Shown here: piece after piece, positions 14,207-21,915 of the stretch | Numbering within the stretch: position 1 is the stretch's first letter | Layout: the number at the start of each line of letters is the position of its first letter | Assembly: GCA_964370085.1 (NCBI GenBank) | Contig: CAYJHI010000012.1 | Location: 1 to 27,034, forward strand | Length of the DNA stretch: 27,034 nt | Reading direction: 5' to 3' | Origin: CARZYU01 sp964370085 | GTDB taxonomy: Bacteria; Bacillota_I; Bacilli_A; RF39; UBA660 | The notes under the pieces: generated by a model | Told to the model about the DNA's origin: nothing | Seen by the model: only the letters and a program-made list of their open reading frames with translations | Databases searched by the model: none | Translations under genes and position numbers: made by a program

Positions 14207-15316
14207 ATGGAAGAAAAAATAAAGACATTAGCCAAAACAATTGTAAATTACTCACTTGACTTACAAAAAGGAGAGAAAGTAATGATTACTTATCAAAATC
14301 CCGAGTGTAGTGATTTAGTTAAAGCTATTTGTAAGGAATGCTTTAAAAAAGAAGCAATACCTGTTACTAATTTAACTGATCAACAAATAAGTTCGTATTT
14401 ACTAGAAAATACTACTGAGGATAGATTAGATTTATTAACTAGAAAACTTAAGTTTGAAACAGAAGAGTATGATGCTTTTGTTTCTATTAGACATGGTGTT
14501 AATGACTATGACGATAAAGATATACCAAGTGAAGTACTGCATAAACTAGCAGAAAAAACTAAAGCAATTAGAAGTATCAGAACAAATGAAAGAAAATGGG
14601 TATTACTAAATTATCCAACTATGTTAGATGCACATAAAGCAGGGATGACTTATGAAAAATTCAAAAAATTTGCCTTTGATGTAATGACAGTTGATTATTC
14701 TAAGTTAAAGAGTGATATAAAACCACTAAAAGATTTAATGGATAAAACAGACAAAGTTAGAATAACCGGACCAAATACAGATATAAGTTTTTCTATCAAA
14801 GGAATGGGATCAGTACCTTGTGTTGGAGATAAAAACATACCTGATGGTGAATTATATTCTGCGCCTATTAAAGATAGTGTAGAGGGGATTATAACGTATA
14901 ATACTCCATGCCCATATCAAGGTAATATATATCATAATGTAACACTTACATTTGAAAAAGGTAAGATTGTTAAAGCTGTTTCTGATGAAGGAGAAGAAGG
15001 ATTAAATAAAATATTTGATACAGATGAAGGAGCAAGGTATATAGGAGAGTTCTCATTAGGCTTCAATCCTAAAATACTACATCCTATGGGAGATATTCTA
15101 TATGATGAAAAAATATTAGGAAGTCTTCATTTCACTCCAGGAGCAGCTTATAAAGATTGTTTCAACGGTAATGAATCAGGAATACATTGGGACATGGTAC
15201 TAATTCAAAGAGAAGAGTATGGTGGAGGAGAAATCTATTTTGACGATGTCTTAATTAGAAAAGATGGTAAGTTTCTACCAAAAGAAATTAGACATTTAAA
15301 TTATGAAGAAAAATAA
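14207..15316 (+). CDS. M29 family aminopeptidase (AmpS/PepS type)
   Basis: Cytosolic metallo-aminopeptidase that removes N-terminal residues from peptides using a two-metal centre. At 369 residues it is a little shorter than the usual 400-410. Metal-ligand and catalytic candidates are all present: E215 in NIPDGELYSAP, E281 in GEFSLGFNP, H308 in LGSLHFTPGAAY, and H327 and D329 in GIHWDMV. PDGE and the HWDM box are family signatures. The ATG at 14207 with AAAGGTG just before it is chosen over an upstream extension to 14138 that would run across the divergent coat-like gene. It is a single gene closed by a terminator. Confident assignment. Confidence 0.92.
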   Translation: MEEKIKTLAKTIVNYSLDLQKGEKVMITYQNPECSDLVKAICKECFKKEAIPVTNLTDQQISSYLLENTTEDRLDLLTRKLKFETEEYDAFVSIRHGVNDYDDKDIPSEVLHKLAEKTKAIRSIRTNERKWVLLNYPTMLDAHKAGMTYEKFKKFAFDVMTVDYSKLKSDIKPLKDLMDKTDKVRITGPNTDISFSIKGMGSVPCVGDKNIPDGELYSAPIKDSVEGIITYNTPCPYQGNIYHNVTLTFEKGKIVKAVSDEGEEGLNKIFDTDEGARYIGEFSLGFNPKILHPMGDILYDEKILGSLHFTPGAAYKDCFNGNESGIHWDMVLIQREEYGGGEIYFDDVLIRKDGKFLPKEIRHLNYEEK

Positions 15317-15340
15317 AAAAGAGCAATGCTCTTTTTATTT
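15316..15340. terminator. Bidirectional terminator
   Basis: Perfect stem AAAAAGAGC (15316-15324) and GCTCTTTTT (15328-15336) with loop AAT. T-rich on both strands. The hairpin begins at the stop codon of the aminopeptidase gene and includes the stop codon of the phosphoesterase gene. Confidence 0.9.
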
Positions 15341-16258
15341 TGTTAAACGATAAAAATTAAAACTAGGCGGATTCATAAACCGAAAATCATACATACTAGT
15401 ACCTATTCCATAGGAAATAAATAAGTCTGTATCATTAACTCTATAATAATCATCATAATATACTTCAGCACCTTTAATCTTACCAAGCCCACCTATAAAA
15501 GGTAATCTAATTTGTCCACCATGAGAATGACCTGCCAAAGCTAAATCAGTCTTATATTTTTCTAAAATAGCATCTATACTATCTGGTTCATGAAATAAAC
15601 TAATTGTATAAATATTAGGATTATGATTTTCTAAAGTAAAATAATTAAAAGCACTATCCACATCAATTGTTGTTTTAATGCTGCTAGAAAGACCTGTTAA
15701 TAATATTGGATCATAGCCTTCAAAATATATTAATTGATAACTATTATTAAGAGTCTTAAAACCACCATCTAACATAATCAATTCAAACTTATCATCCTGA
15801 TAATCATGATTACCCTTAACAGCATATTTACCAATATTAGCTTCAATTGAACCTAAAATACTAATAAGTTCAGTTTCTTCTTCTAAAGAAAGAGTAGTGC
15901 CCTTATCAATAAAATCCCCTGTAAACAAAACTAAGTCAGGATCACGAACGTTGATTTCTTCTACTAATCTCTTCATATAATCAATATCTATAGTAGAACC
16001 ATAATGTATATCAGAAAAGTGAATTACTTTTAATCCATCAAAACTATCTGGTAGATTCTCATTATAAAGCATTTCTTCTTTAACTATTAACATTGAAGGT
16101 TCTAAATAACGAGCATATAAATAAATAATAGTACTAAATAGAATCAAAATTAAACTAGTAATAACAATTCTTTTAATTCTTTTTCTTCTCTTCTTTAAAT
16201 ATTCTTCTTTATCTCTTTCTAAATGTACCTTTTTATTCTTTTCGCTTCTTGTTTTCAT
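15335..16258 (-). CDS. Membrane-anchored metallophosphoesterase (YkuE/YaeI-like)
   Basis: 307 residues: a long, strongly basic cytosolic N-terminus (about 1-31), one membrane helix (31-49), then a calcineurin-like phosphoesterase domain probably outside the membrane. Metal-binding motifs appear in order: D83 and H85 in FSDIHYG, GDFID (114-118), GNHD (149-152), H223 in LFHEPD and GHSHGG (243-248). GHSHGGQIRLP is typical of the YkuE/YaeI branch, which acts on phosphodiesters or pyrophosphates of envelope lipids. The substrate here is unknown. The start overlaps the stop of the CPBP gene by ATGA, so the two are coupled. Confidence 0.9.
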   Translation of the reverse strand: MKTRSEKNKKVHLERDKEEYLKKRRKRIKRIVITSLILILFSTIIYLYARYLEPSMLIVKEEMLYNENLPDSFDGLKVIHFSDIHYGSTIDIDYMKRLVEEINVRDPDLVLFTGDFIDKGTTLSLEEETELISILGSIEANIGKYAVKGNHDYQDDKFELIMLDGGFKTLNNSYQLIYFEGYDPILLTGLSSSIKTTIDVDSAFNYFTLENHNPNIYTISLFHEPDSIDAILEKYKTDLALAGHSHGGQIRLPFIGGLGKIKGAEVYYDDYYRVNDTDLFISYGIGTSMYDFRFMNPPSFNFYRLTK

Positions 16259-16956
16259 AAAAGAGCCCCAATTATAGAAATACTAGTTAACACGAAATTA
16301 TGAATAAAATGTAGTAACATCGGTGTAAAAACACTTTTTGTCTTAACGTAGGAATATGCAAATGCAACCCCTAAAGCACTATATGGAATAATATATAAAA
16401 ATTCAATAAGTGAAGTAAATGTAAATACATGTAAGTATCCAAAAATAAGTCCAGAAGCTAATACAAATATTAAATCATTTTTAATCATAGATCTAAAACC
16501 TTTTCTAAATACTAATTCTTCTACAATAGGTGCTAAAATACCAGCTTGCACTAACATAATTATTGGATAAAGAGTTATCATACTTTGAATAGCATTTTCA
16601 TTGCTAGAAACACCTGCTTCAGAAAACATATTAATAATTAAATTAGAGGCAGTCATTACTAACATACCAACAAACCAACATTTAAAACCAAAATCGATAT
16701 TTTCACCAAGTTTAGATTTAAAAGTTTTAAACTCTCTAATCAAACTCTTTTTAAATATCAATATCAAAATAACTGCTAAACTAATTGACATACCAGTATC
16801 TATTAACATGGCAATATCATTAGAAACTTTAACTCCCATACTACCTAGAACAATCCCCGGTATATTAGGAATTATAAAGAAAAGTAAGAAAGCACCAATT
16901 CCTTTTATATAACTCATATAAGTTATTTTTTCATCTACTTTATTAACCTTTTTCAT
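16255..16956 (-). CDS. CPBP family intramembrane protease-like protein
   Basis: 233 residues with six to eight membrane helices. The CPBP (CAAX protease and bacteriocin-processing, Abi) motifs are complete: EE (146-147) followed by RKGF (151-154), H176 in FGYLHVF, and HFIHN (216-220). In bacteria such proteins serve in bacteriocin immunity, surface protein processing or regulation; nothing here indicates which. The start has a GAGGTGA ribosome-binding site and a promoter that abuts the rimP-nusA promoter. It is the first gene of a two-gene unit with the membrane phosphoesterase. Confidence 0.9.
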   Translation of the reverse strand: MKKVNKVDEKITYMSYIKGIGAFLLFFIIPNIPGIVLGSMGVKVSNDIAMLIDTGMSISLAVILILIFKKSLIREFKTFKSKLGENIDFGFKCWFVGMLVMTASNLIINMFSEAGVSSNENAIQSMITLYPIIMLVQAGILAPIVEELVFRKGFRSMIKNDLIFVLASGLIFGYLHVFTFTSLIEFLYIIPYSALGVAFAYSYVKTKSVFTPMLLHFIHNFVLTSISIIGALL

Positions 16957-16974
16957 ATATTCACCTCATTATTA

Positions 16975-17003
16975 ATTATAGCAAATAACTATATACAAAA
17001 CAA
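16975..17003 (-). promoter_or_regulatory. Promoter of the CPBP gene
   Basis: On the minus strand TTGTTT (16998-17003), 17-bp spacer, perfect TATAAT (16975-16980). Its -35 directly abuts the -35 of the divergent rimP promoter. Confidence 0.55.
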
Positions 17004-17020
17004 TTCTTTTATGCTATAAT
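16992..17020 (+). promoter_or_regulatory. Promoter of the rimP-nusA-rnpM-infB-rbfA operon
   Basis: TATACA (16992-16997), 17-bp spacer, perfect TATAAT (17015-17020). The predicted transcript starts near 17027, leaving a leader of about 55 bases that contains a hairpin. Confidence 0.6.
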
Positions 17021-17034
17021 CATAACTATGAAAG

Positions 17035-17068
17035 GAGTGGGAACTAAAAGGCCTGCTCTTTATATTTG
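17035..17068 (+). promoter_or_regulatory. Leader hairpin of the nusA operon
   Basis: GAGTGGG (17035-17041) pairs with CCTGCTC (17052-17058), seven pairs with two G-T wobbles and a ten-base loop, followed by the T-rich TTTATATTT. It resembles a weak terminator and could be a site of NusA feedback. The stretch is also in frame with rimP, but no ribosome-binding site supports translation from 17028. Confidence 0.4.
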
Positions 17069-17081
17069 GAAGGTGATAAAA

Positions 17082-17342
17082 ATGAGAGAAGAAATCGAAC
17101 AGTTAGTTAACAAAGAAATAAGTAAAATTGGATTAACTGTTAGTAATGTCTTTATGGAAAAAGAAGATAATTTAAAAAGCTTATGTGTTGAATTAGATAG
17201 TGAACAAACAATTACATCGGATTTAATAACAGAAGCAACTAAGATAATTAATCCTATCTTAGATAAGACAGATTATGTTAAAGATGTTGATTATGTTGAT
17301 ATTTTTAGTAAAGTGAAAGGAAGTGTTGAAAGTGCAAGGTAA
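17082..17342 (+). CDS. rimP: Shortened ribosome maturation factor RimP
   Basis: 86 residues matching the N-terminal alpha/beta domain of RimP (MREEIEQLVNKEISKIGLTVSNVFM, LDSEQTITSDLITEATKIINPILD). RimP helps assemble the 30S subunit. The usual protein is about 150 residues and has a second, SH3-like domain; here the chain ends at the point where LEVSSPG normally leads into it, so that domain is absent. The assignment rests on its place immediately before nusA and on the domain pattern. The ATG at 17082 has AAGGTG six bases before it. The reading frame is open, and nusA starts 11 bases before its end, so this is unlikely to be a sequencing frameshift. Function may be reduced or altered. Confidence 0.8.
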   Translation: MREEIEQLVNKEISKIGLTVSNVFMEKEDNLKSLCVELDSEQTITSDLITEATKIINPILDKTDYVKDVDYVDIFSKVKGSVESAR

Positions 17343-18444
17343 AGAGTTTTTAAAAGCATTAGAAAATATTGTTAAAGAAAAAGGAATTGATCCAGAAGTA
17401 GTATTTGATGCAATGGAATTAGGATTAACGTCGGCTTATAAAAAGAACTTTAATTCAAAACCAAATGTTAAAGTACTAATTAATCGTGAAACTGGAGATA
17501 TCAAAGTATTCTCTTATTTAACAGTAGTAGAAGATGATTATTATGATAAAGAAGAAGAATACGATGAAGAAGGAGAATTAATTGATTTAATGCATCCTGA
17601 TACAGTTATTACAATAAGTGATGCAATAAAAGAAAATAAATTAGTAGAAGTAGGAGATACAATTGACACTGAAGTAACTCCAAAAGATTTCGGTCGTGTT
17701 GCAACTTCAACAGCTAAACAAGTAGTAGTACAAAAAATAAGAGAAGCTGAAAGAAATAGTATGACTGATTTCTTTGCAGATAAACAAGATGAAATGTTAA
17801 TTGGAACAGTTCAATTAGAAGACACTGATAATTACTTTATCGATTTAGGTAAATGTAATGGTATTTTACCTAAAAAAGATATTATTCCAGGTGAAAAAAT
17901 TGAAATGGGTTCACAGTTAAAAGTCTATGTTACAAAAGTAGACAATAATGGTAAAAGTTTACTAGTATTATTATCTAGAACACATTATGGGTTCTTAAAA
18001 AGATTGTTTGAACTAGAAATACCTGAGTTACATGATGGAACAGTGTTATTATATTCAGTAGCAAGAGATGCTGGGATAAGAAGTAAGGTTGCAGTTTACT
18101 CAGAAAATTCAAAAGTAGATCCAATCGGTTCTTGTATTGGTGAAAAAGGAAGTAGAATTTCGACAATAATGAAAGAAATAGGACAAGAAAAAATTGATGT
18201 TATAAGATATGATTCAGATCCTGCTATCTTTATCGAAAATGCTCTATCACCTGCAAAGAACTTAAAAGTAATTATTACTGATCCAAAGAAACAAGAAGCC
18301 TTAGTAATTGCAGATGATGATAATTTCTCATTAGCAATTGGTAAAAAAGGAATGAATGCTAGACTTGCCAGTAAGTTAACTAGATATAAAATAGATATTA
18401 AAAACTATGAGCAGGCTAGAGAAATGGGAATTAACTTTAAGTAG
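17332..18444 (+). CDS. nusA: Transcription termination/antitermination factor NusA
   Basis: 370 residues, the Firmicute length (B. subtilis NusA is 371). The N-terminal RNA polymerase-binding domain (about 1-125) contains AYKKNFN and VTPKDFGRVATSTAKQVV. The S1 domain (about 130-200) follows. The two KH domains carry DPIGSCIGEKGSRI and FSLAIGKKGMNARLASKLT. NusA binds the elongating polymerase and promotes pausing and termination. The start is GTG at 17332, eight bases after AAAGGAAG; TTG 17326 and GTG 17323 are in frame but too close to that site. It overlaps rimP by 11 bases. Certain assignment. Confidence 0.97.
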   Translation: MQGKEFLKALENIVKEKGIDPEVVFDAMELGLTSAYKKNFNSKPNVKVLINRETGDIKVFSYLTVVEDDYYDKEEEYDEEGELIDLMHPDTVITISDAIKENKLVEVGDTIDTEVTPKDFGRVATSTAKQVVVQKIREAERNSMTDFFADKQDEMLIGTVQLEDTDNYFIDLGKCNGILPKKDIIPGEKIEMGSQLKVYVTKVDNNGKSLLVLLSRTHYGFLKRLFELEIPELHDGTVLLYSVARDAGIRSKVAVYSENSKVDPIGSCIGEKGSRISTIMKEIGQEKIDVIRYDSDPAIFIENALSPAKNLKVIITDPKKQEALVIADDDNFSLAIGKKGMNARLASKLTRYKIDIKNYEQAREMGINFK

Positions 18445-18452
18445 GAGTAACT

Positions 18453-18716
18453 ATGAAACCAAGAAAAATACCAATGAGAAGTTGTGTTGTTACCAAAGAA
18501 AAGTATCCAAAACAACAACTTCTTAGAATCGTTAGAGATAAAGATAATAACGTTACTGTTGATATTAGTGGAAAAGCTAATGGAAGAGGAGCGTATATCA
18601 AAAAAGATATAAGTATAATGGATAAACTAAAGAAATCTAATGCGCTAGGTAGACACCTAGAATGTCAAATAGAAGAGAGTGTCTATGAAGAAATAGTAAA
18701 AGCAATAGAAGAATAG
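18453..18716 (+). CDS. rnpM: RNase P modulator RnpM (YlxR)
   Basis: 87 residues. The family signatures MRSCVVTKEKYPK, LLRIVRDKDN and ANGRGAYI are all present. In B. subtilis the protein binds and inhibits RNase P and was formerly known only as YlxR. It sits 8 bases after nusA as usual. The next gene is infB, so the L7Ae-like ylxQ that normally stands between them is missing here. The start ATG has an AGGAG site directly before it. Confidence 0.92.
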   Translation: MKPRKIPMRSCVVTKEKYPKQQLLRIVRDKDNNVTVDISGKANGRGAYIKKDISIMDKLKKSNALGRHLECQIEESVYEEIVKAIEE

Positions 18717-18754
18717 GTTTAAACATACTTTAATAAAAGAAAGAGGTGTTTAAC

Positions 18755-20884
18755 ATGATGAGTATTTTAGAATATTCAATGGATGTAAATAAAACAAAAG
18801 AAGAAATCTTTGCCTTATGTGATAATTTAAATATCACTTATGATGATGAAGAAAGTATGTTATCAGATGATGATATTACTTTATTAGATAATGAACTTCA
18901 AAATGGTGAAGTAGAGAGTGTTGAAGATAATCACGAAGAAGAAATTTACGATGAAGAATTAGAATTAAAAGTAGAACAAATTGTTAGTGAATCTAATATA
19001 GATGTTGATAAACCTAATAAGAAAGAGAAAGTTAAATCTAAAGTAGATGTACAAGCTACTAAAAAGAATTCATTTGCCAAAGATCGTAAAGCTATTTATA
19101 AAAGTAAAGAAAAGCTTACTTCACATGATAGTGTTGTCCAAGATGATGTTATCTTTTATAAAGAAGGAATGAGTGTATCAGATTTAGCAACTGCTTTAAA
19201 TGTAAGTTCAACAGAAATTATTAAAAAGTTGATGGGATTAGGTATTATGGCTAATCAAAATCAATCACTTGCTATCGATGTAGTAGAGTTATTAGTGGTA
19301 GATTATAATAAAACTGTTAAAAGTGAAGAAAGTGCAGATATTGCCAATTTTGAAAACTTTGAAATATTAGATAAAGAAGAAGATTTAATTGAAAGACCAC
19401 CAGTAGTTACTATCATGGGACATGTTGATCATGGTAAAACATCATTATTGGATGCAATTAGAGAAAGTGATGTTGTTAAGGGAGAAGCTGGAGGAATTAC
19501 TCAAAATATTGGAGCATATCAAGTAGAATGCAGTGGAAAGAAAATCACTTTTATTGATACACCTGGACACGAAGCTTTTACTAATATGCGTTCACGTGGA
19601 GCAGCTGTAACTGATATCGTTATTATAATAGTAGCGGCAGATGATGGAATAATGCCACAAACTAAAGAGGCAATTGACCATGCTAAAGCAGCTAAAGTAC
19701 CAATCATTGTTGCTATTAACAAGATTGATAAACCAGGAGCAAATATAGAAAGAGTTCTAACAGGACTTGCTGAATATAACCTAGCACCTGAAAGTTGGGG
19801 AGGAGATACAATTGTATGTAACATCTCAGCTTTAACAAAAGAAGGAATACCAGAATTACTAGAAAATATTCTATTAGTAGCAGAAATGAAAGAGTTAAAA
19901 GCAAATCCTAATCGTTATGCTTCAGGAATTGTTTTAGAATCTAAAATGGATAAACAAGTAGGAATAACTGCAAGTATTATTATTCAAACAGGTACACTTA
20001 GATTAGGTGATCCAGTAGTAGTAGGAACATCATCTGGAAGAGTTCGTACTCTTAAAAATGATCGTGCTGAAAACATAGTAGAAGCTCTACCAAGTACGCC
20101 AGTAGAAATAACAGGACTTACTACAATGCCAGATGCTGGTGATAAGTTCATGGCTTTTGAAACAGAAAAAGAAGCTAAAACAATTGGTTTAGAAAGACAA
20201 GCACGTGCTAAAGAACAAGATTCTAATCGTACAGGTATGACACTAGATGAATTATTTGGACAAATCAAACAAGGTGTTAAAGAAGTTAACGTAATTATTA
20301 AAGCTAATGTAAACGGAAGTGCTGAAGCAGTTAAACAATCTTTAGAAAAAATAAAGGTTGAAGGCGTAGATATTAGAGTTATCCGTTCATCAGTTGGAGG
20401 AATAACTGAAAGTGATGTAACACTAGCAGGAGCTTCTAATGCAATTATCATAGGATTTAGTGTTCGAGCTGATATCAAAACAGCCGAATTAGCTAAAGAA
20501 CGTGGAGTAGAAATAAGAACTTATGATATCATCTATAAAGTAATAGAAGATATGGAAAGTGCCATGAAAGGTATGTTAGAACCAGAATTTGAAGAGAAAG
20601 TATTAGGTAACATTGAAATAAGACAATTATTCCACTTCTCTAAAGTTGGTACAATAGCAGGATGTCATGTTTTATCAGGAAGTGCAAAAAGTAATAGTTT
20701 AGCACGTATCATACGAGATGGTATTGTTGTCTATACTGGTAAAATAAGTACTTTACAAAGAGAAAAAGATCAAGTTAAAGAAGTTAAAAAAGATATGGAT
20801 TGTGGACTTACTTTAGAAAATTTCCAAGATTATCAAGAAAAAGATATTGTTGAAATCTATGAATTAGTTGAGGTAAAAAGATAA
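18755..20884 (+). CDS. infB: Translation initiation factor IF-2
   Basis: GTPase that places initiator tRNA on the ribosome. From the ATG at 18755 (six bases after AAGAGGTG) the protein has 709 residues. A divergent IF2_N-like helical motif (about 8-48) is followed by an acidic then basic linker and a second IF2_N domain (about 133-186). The G domain has GHVDHGKT (222-229), GITQ (247-250), DTPGH (268-272) and NKID (322-325). The C-terminal half contains the initiator-tRNA-binding region. The first IF2_N copy is unusually acidic (ITYDDEESMLSDDDITLLDNE). The stop codon shares one base with the rbfA start. Confidence 0.97.
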   Translation: MMSILEYSMDVNKTKEEIFALCDNLNITYDDEESMLSDDDITLLDNELQNGEVESVEDNHEEEIYDEELELKVEQIVSESNIDVDKPNKKEKVKSKVDVQATKKNSFAKDRKAIYKSKEKLTSHDSVVQDDVIFYKEGMSVSDLATALNVSSTEIIKKLMGLGIMANQNQSLAIDVVELLVVDYNKTVKSEESADIANFENFEILDKEEDLIERPPVVTIMGHVDHGKTSLLDAIRESDVVKGEAGGITQNIGAYQVECSGKKITFIDTPGHEAFTNMRSRGAAVTDIVIIIVAADDGIMPQTKEAIDHAKAAKVPIIVAINKIDKPGANIERVLTGLAEYNLAPESWGGDTIVCNISALTKEGIPELLENILLVAEMKELKANPNRYASGIVLESKMDKQVGITASIIIQTGTLRLGDPVVVGTSSGRVRTLKNDRAENIVEALPSTPVEITGLTTMPDAGDKFMAFETEKEAKTIGLERQARAKEQDSNRTGMTLDELFGQIKQGVKEVNVIIKANVNGSAEAVKQSLEKIKVEGVDIRVIRSSVGGITESDVTLAGASNAIIIGFSVRADIKTAELAKERGVEIRTYDIIYKVIEDMESAMKGMLEPEFEEKVLGNIEIRQLFHFSKVGTIAGCHVLSGSAKSNSLARIIRDGIVVYTGKISTLQREKDQVKEVKKDMDCGLTLENFQDYQEKDIVEIYELVEVKR

Positions 20885-21231
20885 TGAATAATGTTAAAGT
20901 AGAAAGATGGAACCATAGTTTTATCAGAGAAATAAGTAATATTGTCAACATGGAACTTCAAGATGAAACAATTCGTTTTGTAACAATAACAGACTGTGAA
21001 ATTACTAGTGACTATAGTCATGCTAAAGTATACTTTACAGTACTAGAAGAAGCAAAAAAAGAAGAAATAGAAAAAGCACTTAACAAAGCAAGTGCCCATA
21101 TTAGAAGCCAGTTATGTCAAAGAATAGAAATAAGACATACACCACAATTAAAATTTGTTTATGATACTTCTATAGATTACGGTCGTAAAATAGAAGATAA
21201 GATTAAAGAAATACATGAAAATGACGAGTAA
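20884..21231 (+). CDS. rbfA: Ribosome-binding factor A
   Basis: 115-residue KH-fold protein that binds the immature 30S subunit and aids 16S rRNA 5'-end processing. Recognisable segments are the N-terminal helix INNVK-like start (MNNVKVERWNHSFIREISNIV), TDCEITSDYSHAKVYFTV and the C-terminal RHTPQLKFVYDTSIDYGRKIEDKI. It begins in the infB stop codon (TAATG) and ends the operon, with its stop codon inside the terminator hairpin. ylxP, often present between infB and rbfA in Bacilli, is absent. Confidence 0.96.
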   Translation: MNNVKVERWNHSFIREISNIVNMELQDETIRFVTITDCEITSDYSHAKVYFTVLEEAKKEEIEKALNKASAHIRSQLCQRIEIRHTPQLKFVYDTSIDYGRKIEDKIKEIHENDE

Positions 21232-21244
21232 TCGTCTTTTTTTT
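21223..21244 (+). terminator. Terminator of the nusA-infB operon
   Basis: GACGA (21223-21227), loop GTAA, TCGTC (21232-21236), then eight T. The rbfA stop codon is in the loop region. Confidence 0.85.
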
Positions 21245-21272
21245 GCAATAAAAAAGAATTGCATAACAATTC
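21245..21272 (-). terminator. Terminator of the minus-strand unknown gene
   Basis: On the minus strand GAATTG, loop of five, CAATTC (plus-strand 21256-21272), then six T. It sits directly after the TAG of the 180-residue gene and back to back with the rbfA terminator. Confidence 0.8.
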
Positions 21273-21815
21273 CTATTTATTAACTTTTTTCATAACAGCA
21301 ACATTTTCAACTACATTAGATTCACTCTTATCAAGACTAGTTAAATCTGCACCACGTTTAATTGCAAAGAAAGTAACTTCAGTTAACATTTCTAAAATGC
21401 TATCATTACCTAAAGTAGCTTTATCCACTGTAGGAAAGTTATTAGTATTTAATGATTCCTCATAACTACTATAGTCTAACCCTAAATACATCTTAGTTTG
21501 TATATCTTTGATTGAACTACCATACATATAGTTAAATACTTTCTTGTCATCACCTTCAAATGTTCTTCTTGTCTCTAAGTAAGTACCTTGTAATACTGCT
21601 AATATATCGGCATTACACACTTTATTTTCCATACTAGATCTCGTAGTAGAATTACTATTAATAACACTTTGTATTCTTTCTAATAGTTTTTTATATCTTT
21701 CGTTACCTTCATTTTTTAATCCTGAAATTATATCTTTCTCAGTAATAAAACCTGCACTAATATAATGTTCCATCATATGTGAAACCATTTCACCTCGTAA
21801 TTGTTGATTTTTCAT
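21273..21815 (-). CDS. Unknown 180-residue cytosolic protein
   Basis: Not recognised. It has no signal peptide or membrane segment. The first 70 residues are helical and charged (MMEHYISAGFITEKDIISGLKNEGNERYKKLLERIQSV starts near 14). A Ser/Thr-rich turn follows, then mixed helices with VCNADILAVLQGTYLETRRTF (about 66-86) and NDSILEMLTEVTFFAIKRGADL (about 136-157). The AAGGAGG ribosome-binding site and a consensus promoter (TTGACA, 17 bp, TATAAT) predict strong expression, unusual for an orphan gene. It is a single-gene unit inserted between rbfA and truB, on the opposite strand, and its promoter overlaps that of truB. Function unknown. Confidence 0.8.
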   Translation of the reverse strand: MKNQQLRGEMVSHMMEHYISAGFITEKDIISGLKNEGNERYKKLLERIQSVINSNSTTRSSMENKVCNADILAVLQGTYLETRRTFEGDDKKVFNYMYGSSIKDIQTKMYLGLDYSSYEESLNTNNFPTVDKATLGNDSILEMLTEVTFFAIKRGADLTSLDKSESNVVENVAVMKKVNK

Positions 21816-21846
21816 AAATTCGTCCTCCTTTTTACAAGTGAAGCAA

Positions 21847-21875
21847 ATTATAACACATTAACAATCATTTGTCAA
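21847..21875 (-). promoter_or_regulatory. Consensus SigA promoter, minus strand
   Basis: TTGACA (21870-21875), 17-bp spacer, TATAAT (21847-21852): both hexamers and the spacing are perfect. It drives the unknown 180-residue gene. Confidence 0.85.
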
Positions 21876-21897
21876 ATAAAAGCAATCTTGGTATAAT
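21869..21897 (+). promoter_or_regulatory. truB: Near-consensus SigA promoter of truB
   Basis: TTGTCA (21869-21874), 17-bp spacer, TATAAT (21892-21897). One mismatch in twelve. The -35 overlaps the -35 of the divergent promoter by five bases, so two polymerases cannot occupy both at once. Confidence 0.8.
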
Positions 21898-21915
21898 ATA
21901 AAAGAGGGTGATTAA

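Noticed and set aside
14052..14255. Minus-strand open frames across the aminopeptidase start
   Set aside because: They overlap two better supported genes in other frames and have no ribosome-binding site.
16601..16912. Plus-strand frame opposite the CPBP gene
   Set aside because: Antisense shadow of a membrane protein gene with intact motifs; no ribosome-binding site.
17028..17081. Longer rimP starting at 17028
   Set aside because: No ribosome-binding site before it, whereas AAGGTG precedes the ATG at 17082, and the extra residues coincide with a leader hairpin.
19519..20478. Long minus-strand open frames inside infB
   Set aside because: Shadow frames of a strongly conserved gene; no start signals and low-complexity translations.
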